The translations under genes and the position numbers were made by a program. The notes under the pieces are model-generated. The model had not been told where the DNA came from, made no database searches, and worked only from the letters and a program-made list of their open reading frames with translations. Shown here in pieces: positions 14,907 through 26,255 of a stretch of 38,778 nt of DNA; the first letter of the stretch is position 1; each line of letters begins with the position of its first letter. This DNA is from Deltaproteobacteria bacterium (GTDB taxonomy: Bacteria > Desulfobacterota > Desulfobaccia > Desulfobaccales > 0-14-0-80-60-11): NCBI GenBank assembly GCA_021813445.1, contig JAKAKP010000148.1, positions 1 through 38,778 of the forward strand, given 5' to 3'.

Positions 14907-15542
14907 CTAGTAACTCAGACCCAGAAGGAACGAAGCTATCAGACGGTAGAGGGGCATCAGGAAGATCCCCATGATCCCGGTGTAAAAAAGGACCAGGATG
15001 AGGATGAAACCCACCGGCTCCAGGTAGGCATAGAGCCGGGCCAGGTCCCGGGGCAGCAGAATGGCCAGGATATGGGAGCCGTCCAGGGGCGGAATGGGGA
15101 TGAGGTTGAACAAGGCCAGGAAGATGTTGATTTGCACGCCCCAGAGGGCCAGCTTCATCAGGCCCAGGTTGGCCGGCCCCAGGCGCAGGATGTAAGCGAA
15201 CAAAACGGCCAGGGCCAGGTTGCTCAAGGCTCCGGCGGCGCTTACCGTAATCTCCCCCCAGCGGTAGTTGCGGTAGTTCAAAGGATTAACCGGCACAGGT
15301 TTGGCCCAACCGAAGAGGATGCCCGAGCCGCTGGCCAGGAGCAGCAAAGGCAAAAGGACGCTGCCGATGGGGTCGATATGGGGGATGGGGTTGAGGGTGA
15401 GGCGGCCTAACATTTTGGCGGTGGGGTCGCCGTTGCGCAGGGCGATATAACCGTGGGCCACTTCGTGGACCACAATGGAAAACAGGAGCACCAGGGCCTT
15501 GAGGGCCGCTTCGATCAGGAACGGGGTGCTGATGTGGGGCAT
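14907..15542 (-). CDS. Site-2 protease (M50) family membrane protein
   Basis: A 211-residue intramembrane metalloprotease homologue. HEVAH (H26, E27, H30) provides the zinc ligands and catalytic glutamate inside the first helix; NLIPIPPLDG (147-155, D154 the third ligand) is the second diagnostic motif. Five or six hydrophobic segments fill the protein. It belongs to the short group without PDZ or CBS domains. ATG at 15542 stands one base after the stop of the phosphohexomutase gene, so the two are co-translated; the open frame further upstream is a shadow. Substrate unknown. Confidence 0.92.
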   Translation of the reverse strand: MPHISTPFLIEAALKALVLLFSIVVHEVAHGYIALRNGDPTAKMLGRLTLNPIPHIDPIGSVLLPLLLLASGSGILFGWAKPVPVNPLNYRNYRWGEITVSAAGALSNLALAVLFAYILRLGPANLGLMKLALWGVQINIFLALFNLIPIPPLDGSHILAILLPRDLARLYAYLEPVGFILILVLFYTGIMGIFLMPLYRLIASFLLGLSY

Positions 15543-15543
15543 C

Positions 15544-16962
15544 TCAGGCTTCCCGGAGCAAGGCTTCCCCGGCTTTGCGCAACTGCTCCAGGGCCTCTTG
15601 GGAAGAGGCCTCCAGATAGAAGCGCACCACCGGTTCGGTGCCGGAAGGCCGGAAGCAGACCCAGCTGCCGTCTTCGAGAATGAACTTGTGGCCGTCAATG
15701 GTGACGTGCCGGGCTACGGCCTTGCCCGCAAAGCGGGACGGCACGGTTTGCAGGCGTTCCAGGAACCGCGTTTTGGCGGCCGGGGCCAGGGAAAGATTGA
15801 TGCGGCGGTTGTACACCGGCCCCACCCTGGCAAAAAGGTCCTCCAGGAGCTGGGGCAGGTCTTTGCCTTTCCGGGCCACCATTTCCGCTACCATCAGGTC
15901 GGCCAGGATACCGTCTTTTTCCGGCAGATGGTTTTTCATGGAGAAGCCTTCGCTTTCCTCCCCCACCATCACCGCCTGGTCGTTGAGGATGTATTCCCCC
16001 AAATACTTGAACCCCACCTTGGTTTCAAATACCGGCCGGCCGTTTTGGGCGGCCACCCGGTCGATGAGGTGGGTGGTGGCCACACTCCGGGCCACGCCGC
16101 CATCCCAGCCCCGGGTCTCAATCAGATAATCCAGCAGCAGGGCCAGGATCTCATTGGCTTCGTGATATTCGCCCCGGGAGTCCATGACTCCGAAGCGGTC
16201 GGCGTCCGCGTCTGTAGCCAGACCCAAATGGGCCTTGGACGCGGGGATACGATCAGACAGTTCCCCCAGAAATTCTGCAGACGGCTCGGGGCGGTGGCCC
16301 CCGAAAAGGGCGTCCCGATGGCCGTGGATCAGCTCCACCTCTACCCCGGCTTCCTGGAGAAAGGCGTCCAGATAGCCGCGGCCGGTGCCGTAAAGGGCGT
16401 CCACCACCACCTTCAGGCCCGCCTTCCGCAAGACCTCGGTGTCCACCAGGGTTTGCAGATGCTGGAAATAGGCCGCCCGGGGATCGATGTCGTGGAGTAA
16501 TCCCCGGGAGCGGGCCTGGTCCAGGGACAGGCGCTTGATGTCGCCGGGGGTAAGCTTATTGGCAATGGCCTCAATGGGCTTGGTGGCCGTTTCCGGAGCC
16601 GGGCCGCCGCTGGCCGGAGAAAACTTGACGCCGTTATATTCCGGGGGGTTGTGGCTGGCGGTGATGTTAATGCCCCCGGCATGGCGCCCTTCCCGGATGG
16701 CGAAGCTGACCACCGGAGTGGGGCAATCCCGGACCGTAAAAAAAGAGGGGATGCCATTTCCCGCCATCACCTCCGCGGCCGCGGCGGCAAAGGCCTCAGA
16801 CTGGAAGCGGGTGTCATAGCCGATGACCACGCCTTTGGAGGCGATGCCTTCTTGTTGCAGGAAGTCGGCAATGGCCTGACATACCAGCCTGGCATTGGCA
16901 AAAGTGAAATCTTCGGCAATGATGCCCCGCCATCCCGAAGTGCCGAATTTGATTGCGGACAT
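15544..16962 (-). CDS. Phosphoglucomutase/phosphomannomutase family protein
   Basis: A 472-residue alpha-D-phosphohexomutase. Domain 1 has TSGWRG near the start and the phosphoserine loop TASHNPPEYNG (S103). The metal loop reads DADADR instead of the usual DGDGDR, keeping its aspartates. The sugar loop is ESEGFS and the C-terminal phosphate-binding loop is RPSGTEP. The family interconverts hexose-1- and hexose-6-phosphates for polysaccharide and LPS sugar supply. GlmM is less likely because its N-terminal FGTDGIRG is absent. It heads a pair with the M50 protein. Confidence 0.92.
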   Translation of the reverse strand: MSAIKFGTSGWRGIIAEDFTFANARLVCQAIADFLQQEGIASKGVVIGYDTRFQSEAFAAAAAEVMAGNGIPSFFTVRDCPTPVVSFAIREGRHAGGINITASHNPPEYNGVKFSPASGGPAPETATKPIEAIANKLTPGDIKRLSLDQARSRGLLHDIDPRAAYFQHLQTLVDTEVLRKAGLKVVVDALYGTGRGYLDAFLQEAGVEVELIHGHRDALFGGHRPEPSAEFLGELSDRIPASKAHLGLATDADADRFGVMDSRGEYHEANEILALLLDYLIETRGWDGGVARSVATTHLIDRVAAQNGRPVFETKVGFKYLGEYILNDQAVMVGEESEGFSMKNHLPEKDGILADLMVAEMVARKGKDLPQLLEDLFARVGPVYNRRINLSLAPAAKTRFLERLQTVPSRFAGKAVARHVTIDGHKFILEDGSWVCFRPSGTEPVVRFYLEASSQEALEQLRKAGEALLREA

Positions 16963-16988
16963 TGACCAGACCTCGCCTGTTAAAGCAG

Positions 16989-17009
16989 GGGCGGGTTAAA
17001 AACCCGCCC
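16989..17009. terminator. Hairpin between ahcY and the phosphohexomutase gene
   Basis: GGGCGGGTT-AAA-AACCCGCCC is a perfect 9-bp stem located after the end of ahcY. The tail on the reverse strand (CTGCTTTAA) is weak, so it may end ahcY transcription only partly, or be another repeat unit. Confidence 0.45.
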
Positions 17010-17042
17010 TTTAAAATTACCTTAATGCTTCGGCGAAAACTT

Positions 17043-19524
<2,482 letters not shown>

Positions 19525-19531
19525 CCTGTGA

Positions 19532-19573
19532 CTCCTTTGTAAAAATAGTCGGGCCAAGGGAGCTTGCCCCCCC
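19532..19573 (-). promoter_or_regulatory. metK leader hairpin with possible ribosome-site pairing
   Basis: On the reverse strand a G7 run folds onto GCTCCC (19558-19573). The same CTCC can instead pair with the GGAG of the metK ribosome site (19532-19538). Two competing pairings in a leader of about 50 nt suggest translational control. It does not match a SAM riboswitch class that I can recognise by eye. Confidence 0.3.
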
Positions 19574-19584
19574 TTAACCGTAAA

Positions 19585-19614
19585 ATCATAACTTTAAACC
19601 GAGGAAAAAGACAA
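19585..19614 (-). promoter_or_regulatory. Probable metK promoter
   Basis: TTGTCT and TATGAT are 18 bp apart on the reverse strand in the gap between panD and metK, giving a leader of about 50 nt before the metK start codon. Confidence 0.5.
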
Positions 19615-19635
19615 GAGGTTTTGTGAAGAGTAGGG

Positions 19636-19983
19636 CTATTTGCGACGGTTTTGAGCGTCCACCATGATGATTTGGGGATGATGCTGCTGCAGGGCCGCGT
19701 CTTCATACGTGGCAAAAGTGGCAATAATGATCAGGTCCCCAATCGACCCCTTTCTGGCCGCGGCGCCGTTCAGGCACATGATGCCGCTGCCCGCTGCCCC
19801 TTCGATGGCGTAAGTCTGAAACCTTTCGCCGTTGGAGATATTGAAGATATGCACCATCTCATAGGGCAGGATATCCGCGGCCCGCATCAGGTCGGCATCG
19901 ATGGTGAGGGAGCCTTCATAATTCAAATCGGCTTGGGTGACAGTGGCTCGATGGATTTTGGATTTCAGCATTACACGCAACAT
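19636..19983 (-). CDS. panD: Aspartate 1-decarboxylase proenzyme
   Basis: PanD makes beta-alanine for pantothenate. The 115-residue length is typical. The proenzyme cleaves itself at G24-S25 (YEGSL), giving a pyruvoyl group on S25. Conserved blocks are [10 protein letters not shown], the [17 protein letters not shown] loop and GDLIII. The N-terminal MLRVML matches the family start. It overlaps the end of panC by 13 bp on the same strand, so the two are coupled and made together. Confidence 0.96.
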   Translation of the reverse strand: MLRVMLKSKIHRATVTQADLNYEGSLTIDADLMRAADILPYEMVHIFNISNGERFQTYAIEGAAGSGIMCLNGAAARKGSIGDLIIIATFATYEDAALQQHHPQIIMVDAQNRRK

Positions 19984-20834
19984 AACCGGGACTCCGAAAG
20001 CAGAGTATTGTCAATGAGTCGGGTCTTGCCCACCCACACGGCCAGGACCAGTCGGGCCTCATTCTGGATAGTTTCCAATTCCTGGAGGGTTTCGGGATGC
20101 ACCAGGGCCAGGTAGTCGATATTGGTGTGGGGCGTGGCCGTGATAATCCCCCGCACCGCCTCCAGGATGCTGGCCCGGGACTTGGCCCCGGACAGCACCA
20201 GCTCTCGGGCGGCCTTGATGGCCCTAAAGAGGCAAAGGGCTGAGGCCCGTTCCTCCGGGGAGAGATAGGTGTTCCGGGAACTCATGGCCAGGCCGTCGGC
20301 CTCCCGGACGATGGGCCGGCCCACGATCTCCACCGGCACGTCCAAATCCGCGGCCAGGCGCCGGATGACCTGTAACTGCTGGTAGTCCTTCTCCCCGAAA
20401 ATGGCCGTATGTGGCTGCACCTGGTGCAGCAATTTCAGCACCACCGTGGCCACCCCCCGGAAATGCCCGGGGCGGGAGGCGCCGCAGAGCCCCCGGCTCA
20501 ATTCCTCCACGGTCACGTAAGTCTGATAGCCCGGGGGATACATGGCTTCTGCCGGGGGAGTGTAAAGCACGTCCACCCCCACTTCCTGGGCCATGGCCGC
20601 GTCCCGGTCCAGGTCCCGGGGATAGCGGGCCAGATCTTCGTTGGGCCCGAATTGGGCGGGGTTGACAAAGAGGCTTACTACCAGCTTAGTGGCTATTTCC
20701 CGGCCATAGCGCATCAGCGACAGGTGGCCTTCGTGGAAGTAGCCCATGGTGGGCACCAGGGCAATCTTTGTCCCCTGGGACCGCCAGTCCTGCGTCTGCC
20801 GGCGTATCTGCGCCGGGTTGCTGATAATTTCCAT
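19971..20834 (-). CDS. panC: Pantothenate synthetase
   Basis: PanC joins pantoate and beta-alanine using ATP. The 287-residue protein has [13 protein letters not shown] (H34 and H37 of the nucleotidyltransferase HxGH), [32 protein letters not shown] and the KMSKS-like MSSRN. The product of panD, encoded next, is its substrate. The ATG at 20834 directly follows a T7 run and a GC-rich hairpin with no ordinary ribosome site, only GGGGG seven bases away inside the hairpin. panB is not in the window. Confidence 0.96.
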   Translation of the reverse strand: MEIISNPAQIRRQTQDWRSQGTKIALVPTMGYFHEGHLSLMRYGREIATKLVVSLFVNPAQFGPNEDLARYPRDLDRDAAMAQEVGVDVLYTPPAEAMYPPGYQTYVTVEELSRGLCGASRPGHFRGVATVVLKLLHQVQPHTAIFGEKDYQQLQVIRRLAADLDVPVEIVGRPIVREADGLAMSSRNTYLSPEERASALCLFRAIKAARELVLSGAKSRASILEAVRGIITATPHTNIDYLALVHPETLQELETIQNEARLVLAVWVGKTRLIDNTLLSESRLCCV

Positions 20835-20863
20835 AAAAAAACCCCCGGCCGCTACTCTGGGGG
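20835..20863 (-). promoter_or_regulatory. Hairpin and T-run abutting the panC start codon
   Basis: On the reverse strand CCCCC, a 12-base loop and GGGGG are followed by seven T then the panC ATG. It has the shape of an intrinsic terminator and also buries the only possible Shine-Dalgarno (GGGGG), so it may act as an attenuator or a translational switch. It is about 55 nt into a leader of about 84 nt. Confidence 0.4.
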
Positions 20864-20924
20864 AGGAATTTAAACCGCCGCCGAGTCTCGGTCCGCGCCT
20901 GCCGGATCCAAGCTCCTAGCAAAA

Positions 20925-20952
20925 ATTATCACTTCAAAACCGGGAATGTCAA
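20925..20952 (-). promoter_or_regulatory. Strong promoter of panC-panD
   Basis: On the reverse strand a perfect TTGACA and GATAAT are 16 bp apart. The -35 overlaps the stop codon of the decayed nucleotidyltransferase. It points at panC and predicts a leader of about 84 nt. Confidence 0.65.
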
Positions 20953-21658
20953 GCATTTTGAGGTGGTGGGCCTTGGTTCATTTTGCCCTCGGGTTCAGGG
21001 TCAGTCATCTTTATGCCTGGTCCTGGATTGGTTTCGCTGGCCTGGTTGCCCCTCAGCCGGCGTTGGAGCCAGCGGGGAACACGCATTAAAAAGTAGAGAA
21101 AGAATAGAGAGTCTGGAAGGCGTAGGGTTATCCAGTCCACGCTAATAAAGATTTCCCGCAAGATCTTCAGCTTCTTTTTGAAAGAATTTGCAAACCTCAA
21201 ATCACATAAGCAGCGATCGATGAGCAGAGAAACGGATGGATTCTCCGCTTGTGCATGGAGCATAAAGCGATGCGCCACTTTGATTGAGTAGGATAACCTC
21301 TGGTCTTGCACTGCATAAGTTCTAACTGCCTCCGGCAGGGGCACATCCAGGAGTTCATGAGCCAGGATCACCCCTTGGGTTAGGGGCCAGACCTAGTCTT
21401 AGCGGCATAGCGCCTGAGATTCCGGTAAACCAGCGGCGCTACCCGGTGACGGTCCACCCCCCTCAAAAAAACCGGCCAATCGATCTGGGCCCGGCTCAAC
21501 TCCTCGATCTGCCGCACTGCCTGCACTTCGGGGGTAATACGCAGACAGGCAAGAATCAGACGTAATTCCGGAGGCAGGGCAAACTTCTTCAAAGAGGACA
21601 ATTCTCTCATGTTACCCCCTGTGTTTGCACCCGGCAACATCGCTCTCCTCAAAGGCAC
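20949..21658 (-). pseudogene. Decayed nucleotidyltransferase (NTP_transf_5-like) with core deleted
   Basis: Two reading frames separated by 8 bp and shifted relative to each other look like the two ends of one protein. The upstream fragment (21658-21380) has LPPELRLILACLRI and DWPVFLRGVDRHRVAPLVYR, the N-terminal helices I associate with the uncharacterised NTP_transf_5 family. The downstream fragment (21371-20949) has AHELLDVPLPEAVR and a hydrophobic DSLFFLYFLMRVPRWLQRRL tail, like the family's C-terminus. The expected catalytic centre between them (a GS-type and D-x-D nucleotidyltransferase motif) is absent. I infer an internal deletion followed by frame loss. Family assignment is from memory of the pattern. 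Confidence 0.6.
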
Positions 21659-21720
21659 TTTTGCCCAAAAAATGATGGCCCTTATCAGGGTGCAACATTA
21701 CTTGAATCAAAATTGCCTAA

Positions 21721-21751
21721 TATAGGGCGGGAAAGCGCCGCGCCTCCCGCC
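21721..21751. repeat. Palindromic dispersed repeat upstream of the decayed gene
   Basis: TAGGGCGGGAAAGCG and CGCCTCCCGCC followed by six T. It is the sister of the element at 7101-7131, in opposite orientation. The T-run makes it terminator-like on the + strand, although no + gene precedes it. It sits in the gap 21659-21811 between two - strand genes, where no other feature is seen. Confidence 0.6.
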
Positions 21752-21811
21752 TTTTTTGGCTATCCCACCCTAATTACCGAAGCAGGATGCGTTTCACTTT
21801 TCCGCCCACAC

Positions 21812-23371
21812 CTAAGTGATTTCCCCCCAACCCCCGCCCCCGGGCGTGTGGATGGACAAACGGCTGCCGGCAGGCAGGGGCAGGTTGATCTTCCCCGGCA
21901 GTCTTTCTTCGCCCTGCGCGGAGATGAGTACGTTCTCCCCCGGCGCGGCCGGCCCTCCCCCCTGGAGGCCGTAAGGCGCGTGGCTACGGCGCTCGGTTAA
22001 GAGACTGACCGTCACCGGCACCAGAAAGCGGAAATCCCGGACCAGGCCCCGGCCCCCGGGAAAACGCCCGGCCCCGCCGGAGTTCTCCCGGAAGGCGTAG
22101 CGTTCCACTACCAGTGGGTATTCACGCTCCAGGACTTCAATGGGGGTGTTGCGGGTGTTGGTCATATGGGTGTGCACGCCGTCCAGGCCGGCGCGGCCGG
22201 GCCTCCCCCCCATGCCCCCGGCAATGGTCTCGTAGTAGGTGAATTCCCGGCCCGTGGCCGGGTCCTGGCTCCCGAAGGCCAGGTTGTTCATGGTGCCCTG
22301 GGACGCGGCCGGGATCACCTCCGGCAGGGCCGGGGCCAAGGCTCCCAGGACCACGTCCACCAGGCGCTGGGAGGTTTCCACATTGCCCGCGGCCACGGGC
22401 GCGGGATAGACCGGGTCCAGGAGGCTGCCGGGCCGGGTCAGGACGCTTAAAGGCCGGAAGCAGCCCTGGTTGATGGGATAATCTTCCGCCAGCAGCGTTA
22501 AAAAGACGTAATAACAGGCCGCGTCCACCACCGGGGGGACGGCGTTCACCCCGCCCGTGGCCTGATCGGTGCTGGCCCGGAAGTCCAGCACGGCAGCATC
22601 TCCTGATACGGTCAAGTTAAGCCGTATAGCCAGGTCCCGGTGGCCGTAACCGTCATCGTCGAGATAATCCTCGAAGGCGTAGGAGCCGTCAGGGATGGCG
22701 GCGATCAGCTCCCGCATGGCCCGCTCCGAGTAGGCCAGCAAGGCCTCGCTCAGGTCCAGCAGTTTTTCCAGGCCATAACGGGCAATCAGGCCGGCGAGGC
22801 GCTCCTGCCCCCGGTTCAGCGCCGCCAGCTGCGCCCGCAGGTCGCCCCGGCGTTCAGTGGGCACCCGCATCCGGGCCACGAGAGATTCCAGAAAATCTTC
22901 CTGCAACCGGCCTGCTTTGAACAGGTAAGAAGGAGAAATGATCACTCCTTCTTCCTCTAAGTTCCGGGCCAGGGGCATGGAGCCCGGGGTGGAGCCCCCC
23001 ACGTCCGCATGGTGGGCCCGGTTCACCAGATAAAAGGCCAGGCGCTGGCCGGCATAGACCGGGGCCAGGACCGTGAGGTCCGGGAGATGGGTGCCGCCCC
23101 AATAGGGGTCGTTGAGCAGGAGTACATCCCCGGGCCCCAGGGGGAACTCCGGCAGGACCCGGGCCAGGGTGCGGGGCAGGGCCCCCAGGTGCACCGGGAT
23201 ATGCGCGGCCTGGGCCAGGAGTTCGCCCTGCGCGGTGCACAGGGCGCAGGAATAATCCCGGCGCTCCTTGATGTTGGGGGAAAACGCGCTCTTGCGCAGC
23301 ACGATCCCCATCTCCTCGGCCACCGCCGCGAAGAGCTTGTTGAAGATGGTCAGTTCCAGGGAGATGGACAT
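21812..23371 (-). CDS. Hydantoinase B / oxoprolinase B subunit family protein
   Basis: The 519-residue protein matches Hyu[96 protein letters not shown] and the glycine-rich GTPGGGGWG-like end. These enzymes open hydantoin or 5-oxoproline rings with ATP together with a HyuA subunit, often as a fused or adjacent gene. No hyuA lies in this window: upstream is a repeat-filled gap and a divergent gene. It may act alone (acetone-carboxylase or caprolactamase-like groups also exist) or pair with a distant HyuA. Confidence 0.9.
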   Translation of the reverse strand: MSISLELTIFNKLFAAVAEEMGIVLRKSAFSPNIKERRDYSCALCTAQGELLAQAAHIPVHLGALPRTLARVLPEFPLGPGDVLLLNDPYWGGTHLPDLTVLAPVYAGQRLAFYLVNRAHHADVGGSTPGSMPLARNLEEEGVIISPSYLFKAGRLQEDFLESLVARMRVPTERRGDLRAQLAALNRGQERLAGLIARYGLEKLLDLSEALLAYSERAMRELIAAIPDGSYAFEDYLDDDGYGHRDLAIRLNLTVSGDAAVLDFRASTDQATGGVNAVPPVVDAACYYVFLTLLAEDYPINQGCFRPLSVLTRPGSLLDPVYPAPVAAGNVETSQRLVDVVLGALAPALPEVIPAASQGTMNNLAFGSQDPATGREFTYYETIAGGMGGRPGRAGLDGVHTHMTNTRNTPIEVLEREYPLVVERYAFRENSGGAGRFPGGRGLVRDFRFLVPVTVSLLTERRSHAPYGLQGGGPAAPGENVLISAQGEERLPGKINLPLPAGSRLSIHTPGGGGWGEIT

Positions 23372-23440
23372 TTTCTTAGCCGGAAAACAATCATTATTAA
23401 TGATGGGTGTCAGGGCATATTAACAAAAGAAGGCCCCGGC

Positions 23441-23600
23441 TGTCAGCTATCAGCTTTCAGCAGTCAGCTGATAATCTCTTTGACCCAGCAAAAAAATGGT
23501 GCGTGAGACGCACCCTACACCTTCTCGTACCCAAGTTGCATTTCTTCTCGTTCCCAAGTTGTACTTGGGAACGCTCTTATTTGCCCAAGCTGTGCTTGGG
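23441..23600. repeat. Repeat cluster in the hyuB / PurD-like gap
   Basis: The gap 23372-23786 holds no gene. It contains a degenerate TCAGCT tandem (23441-23472), a GGTGCGTGAGACGCACC palindrome (23498-23520), a perfect GTTCCCAAGT-TGT-ACTTGGGAAC hairpin (23550-23572) and a related CCCAAGC-TGT-GCTTGGG hairpin (23584-23600). Four unrelated repeat types sit within 160 bp. Confidence 0.7.
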
Positions 23601-23786
23601 GGAGGTTGAAAATGCCAGGGTGCACCAATCCGCCAAGGTTGGCTTATTTGCCCCCATTCTGGTTCCATACCGTTGCTTGGCAACCGGGTGCGCCGGGAAG
23701 ACCTGACATTTTTAATGGATTTGCCCAACCCTTATTGCTATAAGATGACCATGCCACTCAAACCAGGACCGGAGAAAAGACAACCC

Positions 23787-25298
23787 ATGGAAAAGGTGAA
23801 AATCGGCTTCATCGGCACGGACGGCAGGAGTTTTCTGGCGGCGCTGGAAACCAGCCGGGCCACCAGCGAACTCTATCCGGGCGATTATCAGGGCGTCGTG
23901 GTCCGGGGCACTCCGGCCATGGAGCCCTTTGCCCGGAAGATGCGCTGGCCGGTGGATTTCATCCCGGTGGCCGCCAATTCTCCGGAGGCTTACGCCGCGG
24001 GGCTGATCAAGGCTTTCTCGGAGGAGACCCTGGACCTGGCTCTGGTCATGCCCGAGGCCCTGCTCTTTGAGGGCCTGGTGGATCAGGTGGGGGCAGCCGG
24101 TTTTGGGGAGAGAATTCTCGGCCTGGATCAAAAGGGCGCGTTTCTGGAGGCCGATAAGATCGCGTGCAAGCGTTTCTGCCAGGAGGCAGGCATCCCGGTG
24201 GCCCCGGCCTGGAGCGAGGTGGAGGCCAGGGATTATCCCGCGGTTCTAAAAGTATGCCTGGACTATCTCCACGAATTCGGGGGCGCAGTCCTGAAGTTCC
24301 CTTACAGCGCCGGGGGCAAAGGGGCCCGGATCATCCTCAACACCTGGGAAATCCGGGAGGTCTACGACCTGCTAATCAAGGACTATAAAGATTCTTACGC
24401 CCAGTTTTGCGGCAAGAAAAACCCCTGGCCCCTGCTCATCGAAGCCCGCATGTCCGGAGTGGAGATCAGTTTCACCATCTTCGTGGATAAAAATGGCAAT
24501 TATCAGCTTCTCCCCACCGCCATGGACTATCCCGAGAGGTTCGCAGGCCCCCCGGGGATTGACAACCCCATCACTGGCGGCATGGGCTCCATTTCGCCGC
24601 ACCCCTTCGAATCCCTGGCCTTGATGGCCCTGGCGGAGGAGACCATTGCCAAACCCCTGATCCAAAGCATGAAGGAAAAGGGTCTGCTGCGGCCCTGTGT
24701 GCTCTATCCCGGCTGCTTCGCATCCTTTGACCGGGATTTTCAGCCCCGGGCCGTCCGGGTCTGCGAAATCAACATCCGCCCCGGTGAGCCCGAGTTCCAG
24801 CCGGTGGTGAAGCGGCTGCGCAATCTGGGGGCTCTGCTCGAAGCCATGCGGGACGGCCGCCTCCACGAAGTCTCCCCGGAGGTGCGGGCCGAGCAGATTT
24901 CCCTCTGCCTCGCTCTGGTCACCGGCCCCGGCGGCCCCAAGCAGCAGAAGGGTTACCCCTGGTCCCTCACCAAGGGGGAAGTCCTGGAGATCGACTTCGA
25001 TTATTTCGACAAAAAGAAGATCACCGTCATCCCCTCGGCCATGGACTGCACCGAGGAGGGTGTCTTCAAGTCCGACGGCTCCCGGGTGGCCTTCCTGGTG
25101 GCCAACGCCACGGTCAAGGCGGGGCAGAACCGGGGCCAGGTGGTGGAGAGCCTGCGCCTGCGGCTGTTGAACGCCTTTGATCAGGGAAAAATCCGGGTCA
25201 TTCCCCGGGAGGACGAGAAGGGGAACCGTTTGGCGCTAAGGCGGGATATCGGCCTGCACTACCAGAAGGCGGAAATGCTGGCGCCTGGGGACAAGTGA
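23787..25298 (+). CDS. Divergent PurD-like ATP-grasp ligase of unknown substrate
   Basis: A 503-residue protein with the domain order of GAR synthetase (PurD, about 420 aa): an N-terminal Rossmann domain (KIGFIGTDGRS), then an ATP-grasp domain from about residue 115 (KFPYSAGGKGARI, EARMSGVEISFTIF, NPITGGMGSISP, VCEINIRPGEPEFQP) and a C-terminal PurD-C-like domain with an extension. Motifs that mark true PurD are changed: GGREH is TDGRS, QDHKR is MDYPER, and GPNTGGMG is NPITGGMG. ATP use looks intact, so it probably makes an amide bond to another carboxylate or amine substrate. ATG at 23787 was chosen because the fold begins there; the frame is open further upstream. Confidence 0.75.
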   Translation: MEKVKIGFIGTDGRSFLAALETSRATSELYPGDYQGVVVRGTPAMEPFARKMRWPVDFIPVAANSPEAYAAGLIKAFSEETLDLALVMPEALLFEGLVDQVGAAGFGERILGLDQKGAFLEADKIACKRFCQEAGIPVAPAWSEVEARDYPAVLKVCLDYLHEFGGAVLKFPYSAGGKGARIILNTWEIREVYDLLIKDYKDSYAQFCGKKNPWPLLIEARMSGVEISFTIFVDKNGNYQLLPTAMDYPERFAGPPGIDNPITGGMGSISPHPFESLALMALAEETIAKPLIQSMKEKGLLRPCVLYPGCFASFDRDFQPRAVRVCEINIRPGEPEFQPVVKRLRNLGALLEAMRDGRLHEVSPEVRAEQISLCLALVTGPGGPKQQKGYPWSLTKGEVLEIDFDYFDKKKITVIPSAMDCTEEGVFKSDGSRVAFLVANATVKAGQNRGQVVESLRLRLLNAFDQGKIRVIPREDEKGNRLALRRDIGLHYQKAEMLAPGDK

Positions 25299-25303
25299 AA
25301 AGA

Positions 25304-25440
25304 TTCACCACAGAGGCACAGAGAGCACAGAGAGCACAGAGAAACGCTGAGGAAAGATTTATTTGTGCCTTGGCAGAGCCAAGGCACAAATTTTTTTTTC
25401 TCTGTGAACCTCTGTGTCTTCTGTGTCTCTGTGGTAATTT
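25304..25440. repeat. CACAGAG-type tandem and inverted repeat
   Basis: ACCACAGAGGCACAGAGAGC units (25304-25342) face an inverted set ending TCTGTGTCTCTGTGGT (about 25398-25435), with a TGCCTTGGC...GCCAAGGCA dyad between. It fills the gap between the PurD-like gene and the convergent murI gene and could form a long stem. Confidence 0.7.
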
Positions 25441-25441
25441 T

Positions 25442-26245
25442 TTAAAGCTCCACCACTTCCGGGGTGAGGCTTTGGCCCATGAAGAGGCTGGCCAGTTGCT
25501 GAAACCGGGGGGTGAGGTCGGTGGTGAGGTAGCGGCGGCTGCCCCCCCGGCTGAGCCGGGTTTCCATCTCCGGGTGGCGCTCCAGGTAATCCATCAGCTT
25601 GGCCGCGGTCACCTGGCCGGAGCAGATCAATTCCAGGTTGTTCCCCATAATGCCCCGGACCTTCTCCTTTATAATGGAGTAATGGGTGCAGCCCAGAATC
25701 AGGGTGTCCACCCGGGCTTTTTGTAAGGTGGCCAGGTAACGCTTTAGAATCATGTCCGTGCCTTCCCAGTCCTGCTCCCCGGATTCGATGAGGGGCACCA
25801 GCAAGGGGCAGGCCTGCTGCACCACTGCCACTTCCGGGTCCAATTTCTTCAACTCCATATCGAAGGACAGGGAGGACACGGTGCCTTCGGTGGCGATAAC
25901 GCCGATGCGCTTGCCCGGGCTGCGGGCCAGGGCCTCCTCCACGGTGGGAATCACCACCCCCAGGACCCGGCGCTCCGGGTAGTGGACCGGCAGGTAGACC
26001 TGCTGGATGGTGCGCAGGGCCTTGGAGGAGGCCGTGTGGCAGGCCAGGATGATGAGGCGGCAGCCCTGGCGGAACAGATAATCCACCGCTTGGGCGGTGA
26101 AGCGGACCACCACCTTATCCGAACGGGTGCCGTAGGGGATGCGGGCGTTGTCCCCCAGGTAGAGATAATCGTACTGGGGCAGGACCTGGAGGAACTCCCG
26201 GAGCACCACCAGGCCGCCGAATCCTGAATCAAAGACGCCGATCAT
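25442..26245 (-). CDS. murI: Glutamate racemase
   Basis: MurI supplies D-glutamate for peptidoglycan. The 267-residue protein has DSGFGGL (D6, S7), DNARIPYG, the first catalytic cysteine C69 in ACHTAS and the second, C186, in LGCTHY. The usual ACNTAS carries His at position 70 here. Start ATG at 26245 has no ribosome site: the upstream bases are an AT-rich hexamer and then a long inverted repeat. It is convergent with the PurD-like gene and follows the ABC exporter on the same strand. Confidence 0.95.
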   Translation of the reverse strand: MIGVFDSGFGGLVVLREFLQVLPQYDYLYLGDNARIPYGTRSDKVVVRFTAQAVDYLFRQGCRLIILACHTASSKALRTIQQVYLPVHYPERRVLGVVIPTVEEALARSPGKRIGVIATEGTVSSLSFDMELKKLDPEVAVVQQACPLLVPLIESGEQDWEGTDMILKRYLATLQKARVDTLILGCTHYSIIKEKVRGIMGNNLELICSGQVTAAKLMDYLERHPEMETRLSRGGSRRYLTTDLTPRFQQLASLFMGQSLTPEVVEL

Positions 26246-26255
26246 TATTTTCGTA

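Noticed and set aside
19525-19584. Known SAM riboswitch upstream of metK
   Set aside because: The leader is only about 50 nt and I could not match the conserved core of any SAM riboswitch class by eye; recorded as an unassigned hairpin instead.
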